This document shows positions 17,688 through 26,470 of a stretch of DNA of 64,000 nt, piece after piece. Below the pieces are notes generated by a model that saw only the letters and a list, made by a program, of their open reading frames with translations, searched no databases and was not told where the DNA came from. The number at the start of each line of letters is the position of its first letter. The first letter of the stretch is position 1. This DNA is from Planctomycetaceae bacterium (GTDB taxonomy: Bacteria > Planctomycetota > Planctomycetia > Planctomycetales > Planctomycetaceae). Both the position numbers and the translations under genes were made by a program. The stretch lies in the NCBI GenBank assembly GCA_018699955.1, contig JABISG010000118.1, positions 1 through 64,000 on the forward strand. The letters run 5' to 3'.

Positions 17688-17706
17688 CGGCGAAACCGCA
17701 AGCGGA
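17688..17706 (-). repeat. 19-nt repeat, right copy of inverted pair
   Basis: CGGCGAAACCGCAAGCGGA, the reverse complement of 14790-14808 except for one base. It abuts the 30-nt hairpin repeat, so both may be parts of one composite planctomycete repeat. Confidence 0.65.
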
Positions 17707-17708
17707 CG

Positions 17709-19154
17709 CTACTTCTTCTTGTTCCGTAGTCGGCGAATCGTCGGGAATTTCTCCGGGCTATAGGCACCGCCGAGTGGTTCTCGCAGCGCGTCGCATCGTT
17801 TCCGCATTCGCGTTAGCGTTTCGGAATATGCCGGATCGGTCGCGAAGTTCTTCAACTGCTTCGGGTCCCTCTTCAAATCGTGCAGGAACTCTCCTTCAGG
17901 CAGATGCTCGAAGTAGCGGGCATAGACGTATCGCTCGTCTCGCACGCCCTCCCATTTGGGAATGCGGGCATTGTCGAACAGATGTTCGCAGAAGAAGTCC
18001 GTTCGCCAATCGGTCTGCGATTCACCTTGAACCAGCGGCGAGAGGTCGCGCCCCTGATAACTCTTCGGCGACTTGCCAACAGTCAGCGATGCGATGGTTG
18101 CCGGCACATCGACGTTGAGCGCCATGTCGGCAATCACTCGGCCACGTTTCTCTTTCGGCATGCGCGGATCGTAAATCACCAACGGCACCCGCAGCGATTC
18201 TTCAAAGTGGCTCCACTTGCCCGCCATGCCGCGCGAGCCTTTGTAGTAACCGTTATCGCCCATGAAGATGACGACCGTGTTGTCGTCAAGCCCGAGTTTC
18301 TTTGATTCGGCGAGTACGCGGCCCATCACTCGGTCCAGCCCGGTAATCATGCGGTAATAAGCCCGCACGTTTTTCTGATATTTATCTGGCGTGTCCCACC
18401 GCCAGAACCAGCGATCACGGACCATCGAGTCGCGAAGAAACTCCGGCAACGTCTTCCAGTGATCGATCGACACCAACGGCGGCGGAATCGTGGTGTCGTC
18501 GTACAGTCCGTCCTCGGCCTTCGGCCAGGGGTAATGGTCTTTCTTATCGCTGTCTTCAGCGTGTGACGCGTTGAAGCTGACCGATAGGCAAAACGGTGTC
18601 TCTTTTGAACAGCCTTGCAGAAACTCAATTGCCCGGTCGCCGGCAATTTCGGTCAGATGCCGCTTCGTTCCATCGGGCTGCTTCTTGAAGTATGGATTGC
18701 GATTGAGCGGTACAAACGAGTCGAACATCTCCGCCGTCGCTCCGCGCGTGACACCAACACCAAACTTGCCGACAAACCCGGTGCGATAACCTGCTTTGCG
18801 TAGCAACGCGGGATAGCTGTTATCGATCAATTGCCCAGCCAACGGTGGTGTGCCGAAGGTGTACTTGTGCGAGCGTTCCCACTGACCGGTCAGAAACGTC
18901 GCCCGGCTGGCTGCACAGATCGACGTGGTAACAAACGCATTTTCGAACCGCACTCCGCCGGCAGCCAACCTGTCGATGACCGGCGTTTTCAAAATCGGAT
19001 GCCCCGCGCACCCAAGAAAATCAGCCCGATGATCGTCGGAGAGGAAAAAGATCACGTTCGGTTGCTGCGCGTCCTCAGCGCCTGCCCGACCGAACATACA
19101 GCAGGCAATAGAAATCGACAGAATCAGCGGACGAAATATTTGACGACTCATCAT
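17709..19154 (-). CDS. Type I (formylglycine) sulfatase, exported
   Basis: 481 residues with a Sec signal (about 1-26, ending RAGAED). Sulfatase signatures: metal-binding Asp pair in FLSDDHRADF (40-41), the formylglycine site CAASR (Cys 80, C-x-A-x-R type) followed by ATFLTGQ, Lys in GFVGKFG, and the second metal cluster MGDNGYYKG. All catalytic elements are present, so the enzyme should be active after Cys maturation by a formylglycine-generating enzyme or anSME (not in the window). It would hydrolyse sulfate esters on glycans or similar in the periplasm or outside; substrate unknown. Planctomycetes typically carry many sulfatases. The C terminus ends in a basic RRLRNKKK tail. Convergent with the cytochrome-WD40 gene and divergent from moxR. 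Confidence 0.93.
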   Translation of the reverse strand: MMSRQIFRPLILSISIACCMFGRAGAEDAQQPNVIFFLSDDHRADFLGCAGHPILKTPVIDRLAAGGVRFENAFVTTSICAASRATFLTGQWERSHKYTFGTPPLAGQLIDNSYPALLRKAGYRTGFVGKFGVGVTRGATAEMFDSFVPLNRNPYFKKQPDGTKRHLTEIAGDRAIEFLQGCSKETPFCLSVSFNASHAEDSDKKDHYPWPKAEDGLYDDTTIPPPLVSIDHWKTLPEFLRDSMVRDRWFWRWDTPDKYQKNVRAYYRMITGLDRVMGRVLAESKKLGLDDNTVVIFMGDNGYYKGSRGMAGKWSHFEESLRVPLVIYDPRMPKEKRGRVIADMALNVDVPATIASLTVGKSPKSYQGRDLSPLVQGESQTDWRTDFFCEHLFDNARIPKWEGVRDERYVYARYFEHLPEGEFLHDLKRDPKQLKNFATDPAYSETLTRMRKRCDALREPLGGAYSPEKFPTIRRLRNKKK

Positions 19155-19621
19155 CGTTCTTTCTCAAAGAATCAGCGGATAGACGTACCTTGAAACTGCC
19201 ATCGCACAGCCGGGTCAGAATGGGAAGCAGCCGACCTGCAGGGAGCAAACGCGATCATCTACGGCAGCGGAGTCAGCATTGTATCACCACCCATCACAAC
19301 AGACACGTATCAACTGTATCCACTTCAAACAGCCATCTGTCCGGTGGCAAGCACAACTTGTGAGAGTCTGCAAGAATCTCGTTTCAGCCCACTCAATTTT
19401 GGTGAGATTCTGCGGCCAATCGCGTCTAGCCTCGTGGCGGAGCCGCTCCGTCTGCGCAGTGGAAGTGCGCAGATGGGTAACTTGGGACAAGTTTTCAGCG
19501 TCCACAGTCGCGTGAGGGTTTCTGCTCAGGTACGATGGAGGGGCCACTTCGGAATCAATCCTGTAGGGGCCGCCTTTTGTGCGGTCCATATCAGTCACGT
19601 CAGAAAGAGAGATCGAAACAG
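19155..19621. other. Divergent control region, sulfatase / moxR operon
   Basis: About 465 bases between two divergent transcription units. No gene supported: the in-frame extension of moxR upstream to 19535 has no family similarity. A small inverted repeat, CTGCGCA (19453-19459) / TGCGCAG (19467-19473), could be an operator. I could not assign a convincing -35/-10 pair in either direction. Confidence 0.45.
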
Positions 19622-20677
19622 ATGGCAGATTCAATCGGCGATGGGACGACCCAGGAATCAATCCAAAAGTTGAGCCGCGCGTACAGCGATGTTCGCGAGC
19701 AGATGTCGCAGGTCATCGTCGGCCAGGACGAGGTGATCGAGCAGTTGCTCATCGCCCTGTTCAGCCGCGGACACTGCCTGCTTGAAGGTGTGCCGGGATT
19801 GGCCAAAACGCTGATGATCAGCACGCTGGCGCGGTGTCTGTCGATGGACTTCGCCCGCATTCAGTTCACCCCCGACCTGATGCCAGCCGACATTACCGGC
19901 ACCGATGTGTTGCAGGAAAACCGCGACACCGGCCAACGGGAGTTTCGCTTCATTAAGGGTCCGCTGTTTCACAACGTCATTCTGGCCGACGAAATCAACC
20001 GGACGCCCCCCAAAACGCAGGCGGCCATGCTCGAAGCGATGCAGGAACGACAGGTGACAGTCGGTCAGGAACGCCATCAGCTTTCCGATCCGTTTTTCGT
20101 TCTCGCGACGCAAAACCCAATCGAGCAGGAAGGAACCTATCCGCTGCCCGAAGCGCAGCAGGATCGGTTCATGTTCAAGGTGTTTGTGAAATACCCCAGC
20201 TTCGCGGAAGAAAAACAGATCGCCAAACAGACGACTATGCTCGAAAGCGATCAGATCAAACCTGTGCTGACAGGCGAAGAAATCGTCGAGCTGCAGAAAA
20301 TCGTGCGGCAGGTTCCGGTGACCGACCATATTGTTGAGTATGCGCTCGCGTTGGTCCGACAGACTCGCGTCAGCGAACCGGGTGCGCCGGACTTCATCAA
20401 CGAATGGCTGAGTTGGGGAGCTGGTCCGCGTGCCGTTCAGAATCTGTTGTTGGGCGGCAAGTCGCGGGCACTGCTCAACGGTCGCAGCCACGTCTCGACC
20501 GACGATATCGATGCGTTGGCGCAACCGGTACTCAGGCATCGCATTGTCACCAACTTCTCGGCCGAGAGCGAAGGCGTAACGCCCGATCGCGTGATTCAGC
20601 GTCTGGTGGAAGAAACTCCCTCCAAAGAAGGCGAACTGACGAGTGACCCAAGACTACAGAAGATTTTTGCGGCCTGA
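19622..20677 (+). CDS. MoxR-family AAA+ ATPase
   Basis: 351 residues from ATG 19622. Walker A GVPGLAKT (56-63, the MoxR form), Walker B ILADEINR (about 119-126), the helix-2 insert PPKTQAAMLEAMQERQVT, and sensor-1 VLATQNPIEQEGTYPLPEAQ are all intact. MoxR ATPases are chaperone-like proteins that remodel or activate partner proteins, often together with VWA proteins that use a MIDAS metal site. The coding sequence overlaps the DUF58 gene by 35 bases, and two VWA genes follow, which is the classic MoxR-DUF58-VWA (Bat-like) order. It is the first gene of a long + strand run to about 40.3 kb. Confidence 0.95.
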   Translation: MADSIGDGTTQESIQKLSRAYSDVREQMSQVIVGQDEVIEQLLIALFSRGHCLLEGVPGLAKTLMISTLARCLSMDFARIQFTPDLMPADITGTDVLQENRDTGQREFRFIKGPLFHNVILADEINRTPPKTQAAMLEAMQERQVTVGQERHQLSDPFFVLATQNPIEQEGTYPLPEAQQDRFMFKVFVKYPSFAEEKQIAKQTTMLESDQIKPVLTGEEIVELQKIVRQVPVTDHIVEYALALVRQTRVSEPGAPDFINEWLSWGAGPRAVQNLLLGGKSRALLNGRSHVSTDDIDALAQPVLRHRIVTNFSAESEGVTPDRVIQRLVEETPSKEGELTSDPRLQKIFAA

Positions 20678-21554
20678 GGAAATCTCCCGCATCTCGCGAT
20701 TGGAGATTAAGGCACGGCACATCGTCGAGGGGTTTCTGTCCGGATTGCATCGCAGCCCGTATTTCGGGCAGTCGGTGGAGTTCGTGCAGCACCGGGAATA
20801 TACGCCCGGAGACGACGTCCGCCGCATCGACTGGAAGGTCTGGTCGAAGACCGACAAGTACTACATCAAGCAGTACGAGGAAGACACCAACCTGCGGACG
20901 ACGATTCTGGTCGATGCCAGCGAGTCGATGCTGTTCGGCAGCGGGGCGATAACCAAGTACGAATACGCCTGCACCATCGCGGCGGCGTTGTCGTACCTGT
21001 TGCTCAGGCAGCAGGATTCGGTCGGCATGGTGGTCTTCGACGACACCATTCGTAAGCGGGTGCAAACCAGCAGCAAGCAGCTCCACCTGCACGCCCTGCT
21101 TGCGGCACTCGCGGCGGAAGATCCGAAGAAGAAGACCGACATGTACGATATTCTCCGTCGCACGGCCGAGAATAAGTCGCGTAAAGGAATGGTCGTTCTC
21201 ATTTCCGATTTGTTCGCCGATCGCGACAGCCTGTTTCGCGGCTTGAAACTACTCCGCCATCGCGGACACGATGTGCTGATTCTGCATGTGATGGACGACG
21301 AAGAACTCGACTTCAGCTACGCCGGCACAACGAAATTTGAGGGCATGGAAGAGGCGGGCGACCTGGTCTGCGATCCGCGTTCGCTTCGCGAAGGATACAT
21401 GAAAGCGGTCGGCCAATTCCTCGACGATGTCAGACGCCATTGCGCCAAGAACGTCGTCGATTACCAGACCATACGCACCAGCGAACACCTCGACGCCGCG
21501 TTGGCACACTACATGAACCACCGCATCGGCATGCGGCAATCGGTGAGGAATTGA
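20643..21554 (+). CDS. DUF58 domain protein (MoxR partner)
   Basis: 303 residues, GTG start at 20643 inside the end of moxR, implying translational coupling. The DUF58 signature lies at about 58-85 (YTPGDDVRRIDWKVWSKT, then YYIKQYEEDTN), followed by a VWA-like fold beginning TTILVDASESM (about 88-98). No transmembrane helices are seen, in contrast to longer DUF58 proteins with two N-terminal helices, so this is the soluble short form. DUF58 proteins are encoded with MoxR ATPases and are presumed partners or substrates; biochemical function is not established. Confidence 0.93.
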   Translation: MTQDYRRFLRPEEISRISRLEIKARHIVEGFLSGLHRSPYFGQSVEFVQHREYTPGDDVRRIDWKVWSKTDKYYIKQYEEDTNLRTTILVDASESMLFGSGAITKYEYACTIAAALSYLLLRQQDSVGMVVFDDTIRKRVQTSSKQLHLHALLAALAAEDPKKKTDMYDILRRTAENKSRKGMVVLISDLFADRDSLFRGLKLLRHRGHDVLILHVMDDEELDFSYAGTTKFEGMEEAGDLVCDPRSLREGYMKAVGQFLDDVRRHCAKNVVDYQTIRTSEHLDAALAHYMNHRIGMRQSVRN

Positions 21555-21610
21555 GTTTGATTTTGTAATTGTCGTGACTCCTGGCCTCTGTCTCCTGACT
21601 ACTGGCAGCC

Positions 21611-23878
21611 ATGTTTCCTTTCCTAAGCAACTTCTTCGTCAGCCCTGGGCTCGCCGTCGCTGGCGGTATCTTGATCGCTTCGCCGATCATTATTCACTTC
21701 ATCAACCGCATGCGGTTTCGTCGCGTGCGGTTTGCGGCGATGGAGTTTCTGCTGGCCAGCCAGCAGCGCAACCGACGTCGGCTGCTCATCGAGCAGTTGA
21801 TTCTGCTGTTGCTGCGAATCCTGATCGTCCTTGCGCTGGCTGCGCTCATCGCTCGATTGATTCTCGATCCGAGCCAGATGGCGCTGTTGGGCGGCGCGCG
21901 ATCGCATCATATTGTGCTGCTCGACGACAGCGGTTCGATGCGCGACCAATGGGGCGAAACAACCGCCTTCGACGAAGGATTGGATGTCGTCAGGCAGTTG
22001 GTGCAGGAAGGTGCGACGCGGCCGAATACGCAGGAGTTCACTCTGATTTTGCTGTCGGACCCGGAACATCCGGTGGCCGGCCTGAATCAGCGAAAAGTCA
22101 ATCTCGACTTTGTCCACGAAGTCGAAACGAAGCTCGAAAACCTCAAATGTACGCGGCAATCTTTCGACCTCAACGACGGTCTCGAAGGAGCACGCACGCT
22201 GTTTGAGGAAGAGAAGTCAGGCAATAAGCATCTGCATGTCATCTCCGATTTTCGCTCCTCCAACTGGCTCGATCAGCCGGCCATTGTCAAAGGGGTTAAG
22301 GATCTCGATAAGGCAGGTATCGCGGTCAATCTCGTCAAAACAGTCAACGAACGGCACCAGAATGTTGGCATCACGTCGATCAGCGGCGATATCCACATGG
22401 CGGCTGCCGGCGTGCCGTTGGAGTTGACGGTTCGCGTCAAGAACTTCGATGAACAAACGCCGGCCGAAGACGTGCGGGTGGCTATCTTTGCCGACGGAAA
22501 AAAACTCCCACTGAATGTTGTCTTCAAGCAAATCAAACCGGGCGTCGAAGTTGAGAAGACTGAGATTGTCGAAGGCTTCGAGACGGCCGGCGCGCACAGC
22601 ATCGAACTCAAGCTCGATCCCGATGCCCTCGATCCCGACAACTCGCGTTTTCTCGCCATCGATGTCAAGCCGGCTTCACGCGTGCTGGTTATTGACGGCG
22701 ACCCCGCCGGCGACGATTCCTTTTTCGTTTCAATGACGATGGCCGCCTATCAGGAATCGGGAATGAGTCCTCTGGTGGAGAACATTGATTACCTTGGACG
22801 ACGTCCGCTCGACGAGTTCAAATGTATCTTCCTGTTGAACGTGCCTCAGCTACCGGCCGACGCTATTCAGCCCCTTCGAGACTATCTGCTCGATGGAGGC
22901 GGACTGGCGTGGTTTGTCGGCGACACGGTGAATCCGGCTTTCTACAACGACTCGCTGTACCCCGAAGACGAAGATGGCAACCGCTTCTTTCCCGTGCCAT
23001 TGGGAGGTGGTCGTAGCGAACTGGTACGCGACGACTTCACATTGCCCGGACCCGATCTGGCGCTGAAGCCGCCGTACCACCCCATTTTCGACAAGCTGAT
23101 TAGCGGGCAGGTCAATTCGTATTTGGGCGCGGTCAGCGTCTACGAATATCTGCCGGTACACGATGACTGGGAACGCAGCGACAACAAGCGGAAGGACGGC
23201 GTCACCACGTCGGTCTCGCTTCGCAATGGCGATCCGCTGATTTTCGAGCATCGCTTCGGTGCCGGCCGCGTGATGACGTTTCTGACGACCGCCGGTCCCA
23301 TCTGGAACAACTGGGCAAAGAACGGCAGTTACCCGCCAATTATCCTCGATCTCGTTAAGTATATTTCGCGTCGCGACTCCGATCTCAGGCAGCGAAACGT
23401 TGGTGAGGTGATTCAGCTGTCCTACAGCGAAGCCGACTACTTGCGGGAATTGGATATCACACCTGCCGGCGGCACCGAGATGCGGTTGACCGCCTCCCGC
23501 CAGCAAGGCAAGGCCGACACTGAAGACGATGAACCCCAGTTGACGGCAACCTTTCGCGATACTGGATTGCCCGGCATCTATAAGATCAAACGCATCCACC
23601 AGGTCACCGGCGAAGAAAACGTGTTCCTCGCCTACAATGTGACGCCCGATGAAAGCAGCCTTACTCTCGCCGCCAGTAGCGAAATCGACAAGCGGCTCGG
23701 CCCGGATGTCAACGTGACGATTCAGGATGCCGGAAACACCGAATGGATTGAAGGCGAGGAAGCGGGGCAGGAAGTGCGTCAGGCGCTGCTGTTCATTTTG
23801 CTGATCGCGCTCCTGTTGGAGCAGTTTCTCGCATACATCTTTAGCTATCACCCCAAAACGGTGGGTGCCACCGCATGA
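21611..23878 (+). CDS. BatA-like membrane protein with von Willebrand A domain
   Basis: 755 residues. N-terminal BatA-type double-helix region (about 10-30 and 60-85, with the basic loop INRMRFRRVRFAAMEFLLAS between), then a VWA domain with MIDAS DDSGSM (105-110). Beyond about 260 comes an Ig-like section (VPLELTVRVKNF), then a class I glutamine amidotransferase-like fold (about 355-600; RVLVIDGDPAGDDSFF, LPGPDLALKPPYHP), and a last membrane helix near 727-750 (ALLFILLIALLLEQFLAYIF). The VWA domain is expected in the periplasm or cytoplasm depending on anchor topology. It overlaps the next gene by ATGA (23875-23878). Likely client or partner of the upstream MoxR ATPase. Confidence 0.9.
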   Translation: MFPFLSNFFVSPGLAVAGGILIASPIIIHFINRMRFRRVRFAAMEFLLASQQRNRRRLLIEQLILLLLRILIVLALAALIARLILDPSQMALLGGARSHHIVLLDDSGSMRDQWGETTAFDEGLDVVRQLVQEGATRPNTQEFTLILLSDPEHPVAGLNQRKVNLDFVHEVETKLENLKCTRQSFDLNDGLEGARTLFEEEKSGNKHLHVISDFRSSNWLDQPAIVKGVKDLDKAGIAVNLVKTVNERHQNVGITSISGDIHMAAAGVPLELTVRVKNFDEQTPAEDVRVAIFADGKKLPLNVVFKQIKPGVEVEKTEIVEGFETAGAHSIELKLDPDALDPDNSRFLAIDVKPASRVLVIDGDPAGDDSFFVSMTMAAYQESGMSPLVENIDYLGRRPLDEFKCIFLLNVPQLPADAIQPLRDYLLDGGGLAWFVGDTVNPAFYNDSLYPEDEDGNRFFPVPLGGGRSELVRDDFTLPGPDLALKPPYHPIFDKLISGQVNSYLGAVSVYEYLPVHDDWERSDNKRKDGVTTSVSLRNGDPLIFEHRFGAGRVMTFLTTAGPIWNNWAKNGSYPPIILDLVKYISRRDSDLRQRNVGEVIQLSYSEADYLRELDITPAGGTEMRLTASRQQGKADTEDDEPQLTATFRDTGLPGIYKIKRIHQVTGEENVFLAYNVTPDESSLTLAASSEIDKRLGPDVNVTIQDAGNTEWIEGEEAGQEVRQALLFILLIALLLEQFLAYIFSYHPKTVGATA

Positions 23879-26403
23879 GTTTTCAGACGTTAATGAATAT
23901 TTCACTCCTCGCGCAGGCCGAAGTGGTCGGTGAGCGCACCACACGACTCGCGTGGGACCTGCCCGAGTCCGGGTGGAAGTGGGGGTTGTATATCGGGCTG
24001 ATGACCATCGCGATCGTGATGGTGCTGGTCATTTACATCAAAGACACATTCCTGCTGCACGGCTTCTGGAAGTTCTGGTTGACCGTACTCAGGCTTTCGG
24101 TCGTCGCGGGATTGTTCGTCATTTTGTTTAACCCGCATCTGCGTTCGCAGACGAATTCCGTTCGGCCCTCACGCGTCGCCGTGCTGATCGACGACTCCTC
24201 ATCGATGAGTTTCGAGGAGAAAGAACCGTCGGCCGAAACTGCGGGAAACAATCGTAGCCGGACCGCAGCCGTCGTCGATTTGTTGGCGAACACTCCGTTG
24301 ATCGACGAGTTGCGAAAAAATCACGAAGTCACCGTCTACAAGTTCGGTTCGAAGCTTGAAGGTCCGCTGAATATTTTCCCTTCCAAAGACACAAGGGCGA
24401 CCACTCCGGAAGATTCCGGTGCCGACTCGCCCAAAGCCGCCGACGGTCCGGTCAACTGGAAGGACCTTCTCACATCCAGCGGAACCGAGACGCGCATGGG
24501 ACAATCGGTGCTCGAACTCACTGGCAAAGTCAGCGGCGAAACGTTATCCGGAATTGTGATCGTCGGAGATGGCGGCTCGAACGCCGGTGTCGATGTTAAG
24601 GCCGCCAATTCTGTTGCCCAGAATGCGCGCCCGCGAATCCGGTTGATTTCCGTCGGGGTGGGTAGCAGCAAGCAGCAGGTCAACTTACGTGTCGCCAACA
24701 TCCAGGGGCCGACCGACGTGCATTTGGGCGACGCCTACGAGCTGTCCGCGTTCGTGCAGGCCGAGGGGATGAAAGAGAGCGAATCGCTGCAACTCGACGT
24801 CGATCTATTGGCCCGCCCCGTCGCCGACAAGGATGCGGAACCCACCTTGATCGAGCAACGTGAAGTCACGGTTCGAGAAAACGGCATCCCGGTCGAATTG
24901 AAGTTTCAACAAAACCCCACGGTCTCCGGCAGTGTCGAATTCATTGTGCGGGCCACCCCCAAAGAGACAATTCGCGAGCTGCGCGAACAGGACAACATCG
25001 CGACGCACGAAGTCAACATTATCGAACGCAATACGTCGGTGTTAATCATCGCCGGCGGGCCGATGCGCGATTATCGTTTCGTCCGCAACATGCTCGATCG
25101 GCATCCCGCCATCGATGTTGATGTCTGGCTGCAATCGGTCGATCCTGATCGGATCGGCCAGGTCAGCCAGGATTCAGACGATCTGTTGATCGAATTCCCG
25201 CTGAATTTCCCCACCCGTCCGCTGGCTGCCGAAATTCCCAGTGAATCGAAGAAGCCCAAACGCTACGACGTCGTGATGGCCTTCGATCCCGACTGGTCGT
25301 TGATTCCGGCAGAGCAACTGAAGCAACTGCACGACTGGGTCGATGAGCTTGCCGGCGGACTCGTCCTGGTTGCCGGCGATGTTTACACGCCGGAGTTGGC
25401 GGGTGCCGACGACAGCTTGCAGTCGGTCCGCGACCTGTATCCGGTATTTCTGACATCGTACCTGCTCGACTTCGCCGATGATCGGGATTCCGATCAGCCC
25501 TGGAAAGTCGATTTTACTCGCGAGGGAAACAACATCGATTTCCTCAGGTTGACCGAAGACCCGGTCACCGCCAACGAAGTCTGGGATGAGTTTGAAGGCG
25601 TCTACCGTTGTTATCCCACCGACGGCCCCAAGGCGGGTACAACAATTTACGCCCACTTCAGCGATCCACGGGCCATCAACGAAAACGGCTCGCCGATTCT
25701 GCTGGCATCGCAGTTCTACGGAGCAGGCCGTTCGTTCTACGTCGGCAGTCCCGAAGTCTGGCGGCTGCGATCGCTGTCCGACGAGTACTACGATCGCTTT
25801 TGGACAAAGCTCGTCCGCGAAGCGGGCATGGGGCGGCTGAAGCGGGGCAATTCGCGGGCGCTGTTGATGCCCGAACGGGTGGAGTACGGCATCGGCGACA
25901 CCGTCAAGATTCGCGTGCGGCTGCTCAACCAGCAATTCCAACCGCTGGTGCAACCGTCTGTCGATTTGGAAGTGGTGGCTCCCAACGGCCGCCGCTTCAT
26001 TCCGCCGGTAAAACTCGTGGCCGACGGCACCGACAAACGCGAGGGACAATACATCGGCGATTTTCGCGCCAGCCTCGAAGGCAAGTACACGTTGGAAATT
26101 CCGGTTCCCGACTCCAAGCAGGTTGAATCCAAAACGGTCAACGTCACCGTTCCCGATCTCGAATCACAAAACCCGCAGCAACATGCCGACTTACTGGAGT
26201 CACTGGCACGTGACACCGGCGGCAAATACCTAACGTTGGAAACCGCCGTCGCTGAATTGCCCGCGCTGCTTCCAGACCGCAGCAAACTGTTTGTGATCGA
26301 AGACCGGCCCGATCCCCTGTGGGATAAGAACTGGGTGCTGTACCTGCTCGTCGGCCTGTTGTCCGTCGAGTGGCTCACCAGAAAACTATTGAAACTGGCC
26401 TAA
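23875..26403 (+). CDS. Membrane VWA / glutamine amidotransferase-like protein
   Basis: 842 residues, start overlapping the upstream stop by four bases. Two N-terminal membrane helices (about 35-56 and 65-87), a VWA domain with MIDAS-like DDSSSM (106-111) and a second block GIVIVGDGGSNAG, an Ig-like linker, then a GATase-like region from about 385 (TSVLIIAGGPMRDYRFVRNML) to 650, a carbohydrate-binding-like beta segment, and a C-terminal helix (about 815-835, WVLYLLVGLLSVEWL). The GATase-like part lacks an evident Cys-His-Glu triad, as is usual for this family. Its plan mirrors the upstream protein, so the two probably arose by duplication and may pair. Function is inferred only from context with MoxR. 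Confidence 0.87.
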   Translation: MSFQTLMNISLLAQAEVVGERTTRLAWDLPESGWKWGLYIGLMTIAIVMVLVIYIKDTFLLHGFWKFWLTVLRLSVVAGLFVILFNPHLRSQTNSVRPSRVAVLIDDSSSMSFEEKEPSAETAGNNRSRTAAVVDLLANTPLIDELRKNHEVTVYKFGSKLEGPLNIFPSKDTRATTPEDSGADSPKAADGPVNWKDLLTSSGTETRMGQSVLELTGKVSGETLSGIVIVGDGGSNAGVDVKAANSVAQNARPRIRLISVGVGSSKQQVNLRVANIQGPTDVHLGDAYELSAFVQAEGMKESESLQLDVDLLARPVADKDAEPTLIEQREVTVRENGIPVELKFQQNPTVSGSVEFIVRATPKETIRELREQDNIATHEVNIIERNTSVLIIAGGPMRDYRFVRNMLDRHPAIDVDVWLQSVDPDRIGQVSQDSDDLLIEFPLNFPTRPLAAEIPSESKKPKRYDVVMAFDPDWSLIPAEQLKQLHDWVDELAGGLVLVAGDVYTPELAGADDSLQSVRDLYPVFLTSYLLDFADDRDSDQPWKVDFTREGNNIDFLRLTEDPVTANEVWDEFEGVYRCYPTDGPKAGTTIYAHFSDPRAINENGSPILLASQFYGAGRSFYVGSPEVWRLRSLSDEYYDRFWTKLVREAGMGRLKRGNSRALLMPERVEYGIGDTVKIRVRLLNQQFQPLVQPSVDLEVVAPNGRRFIPPVKLVADGTDKREGQYIGDFRASLEGKYTLEIPVPDSKQVESKTVNVTVPDLESQNPQQHADLLESLARDTGGKYLTLETAVAELPALLPDRSKLFVIEDRPDPLWDKNWVLYLLVGLLSVEWLTRKLLKLA

Positions 26404-26470
26404 CGAAACCCAACAAAACAAACGACAACCGAAACTCCCGTTTCAACAATCGTAATCAAGGCTTCACGCC

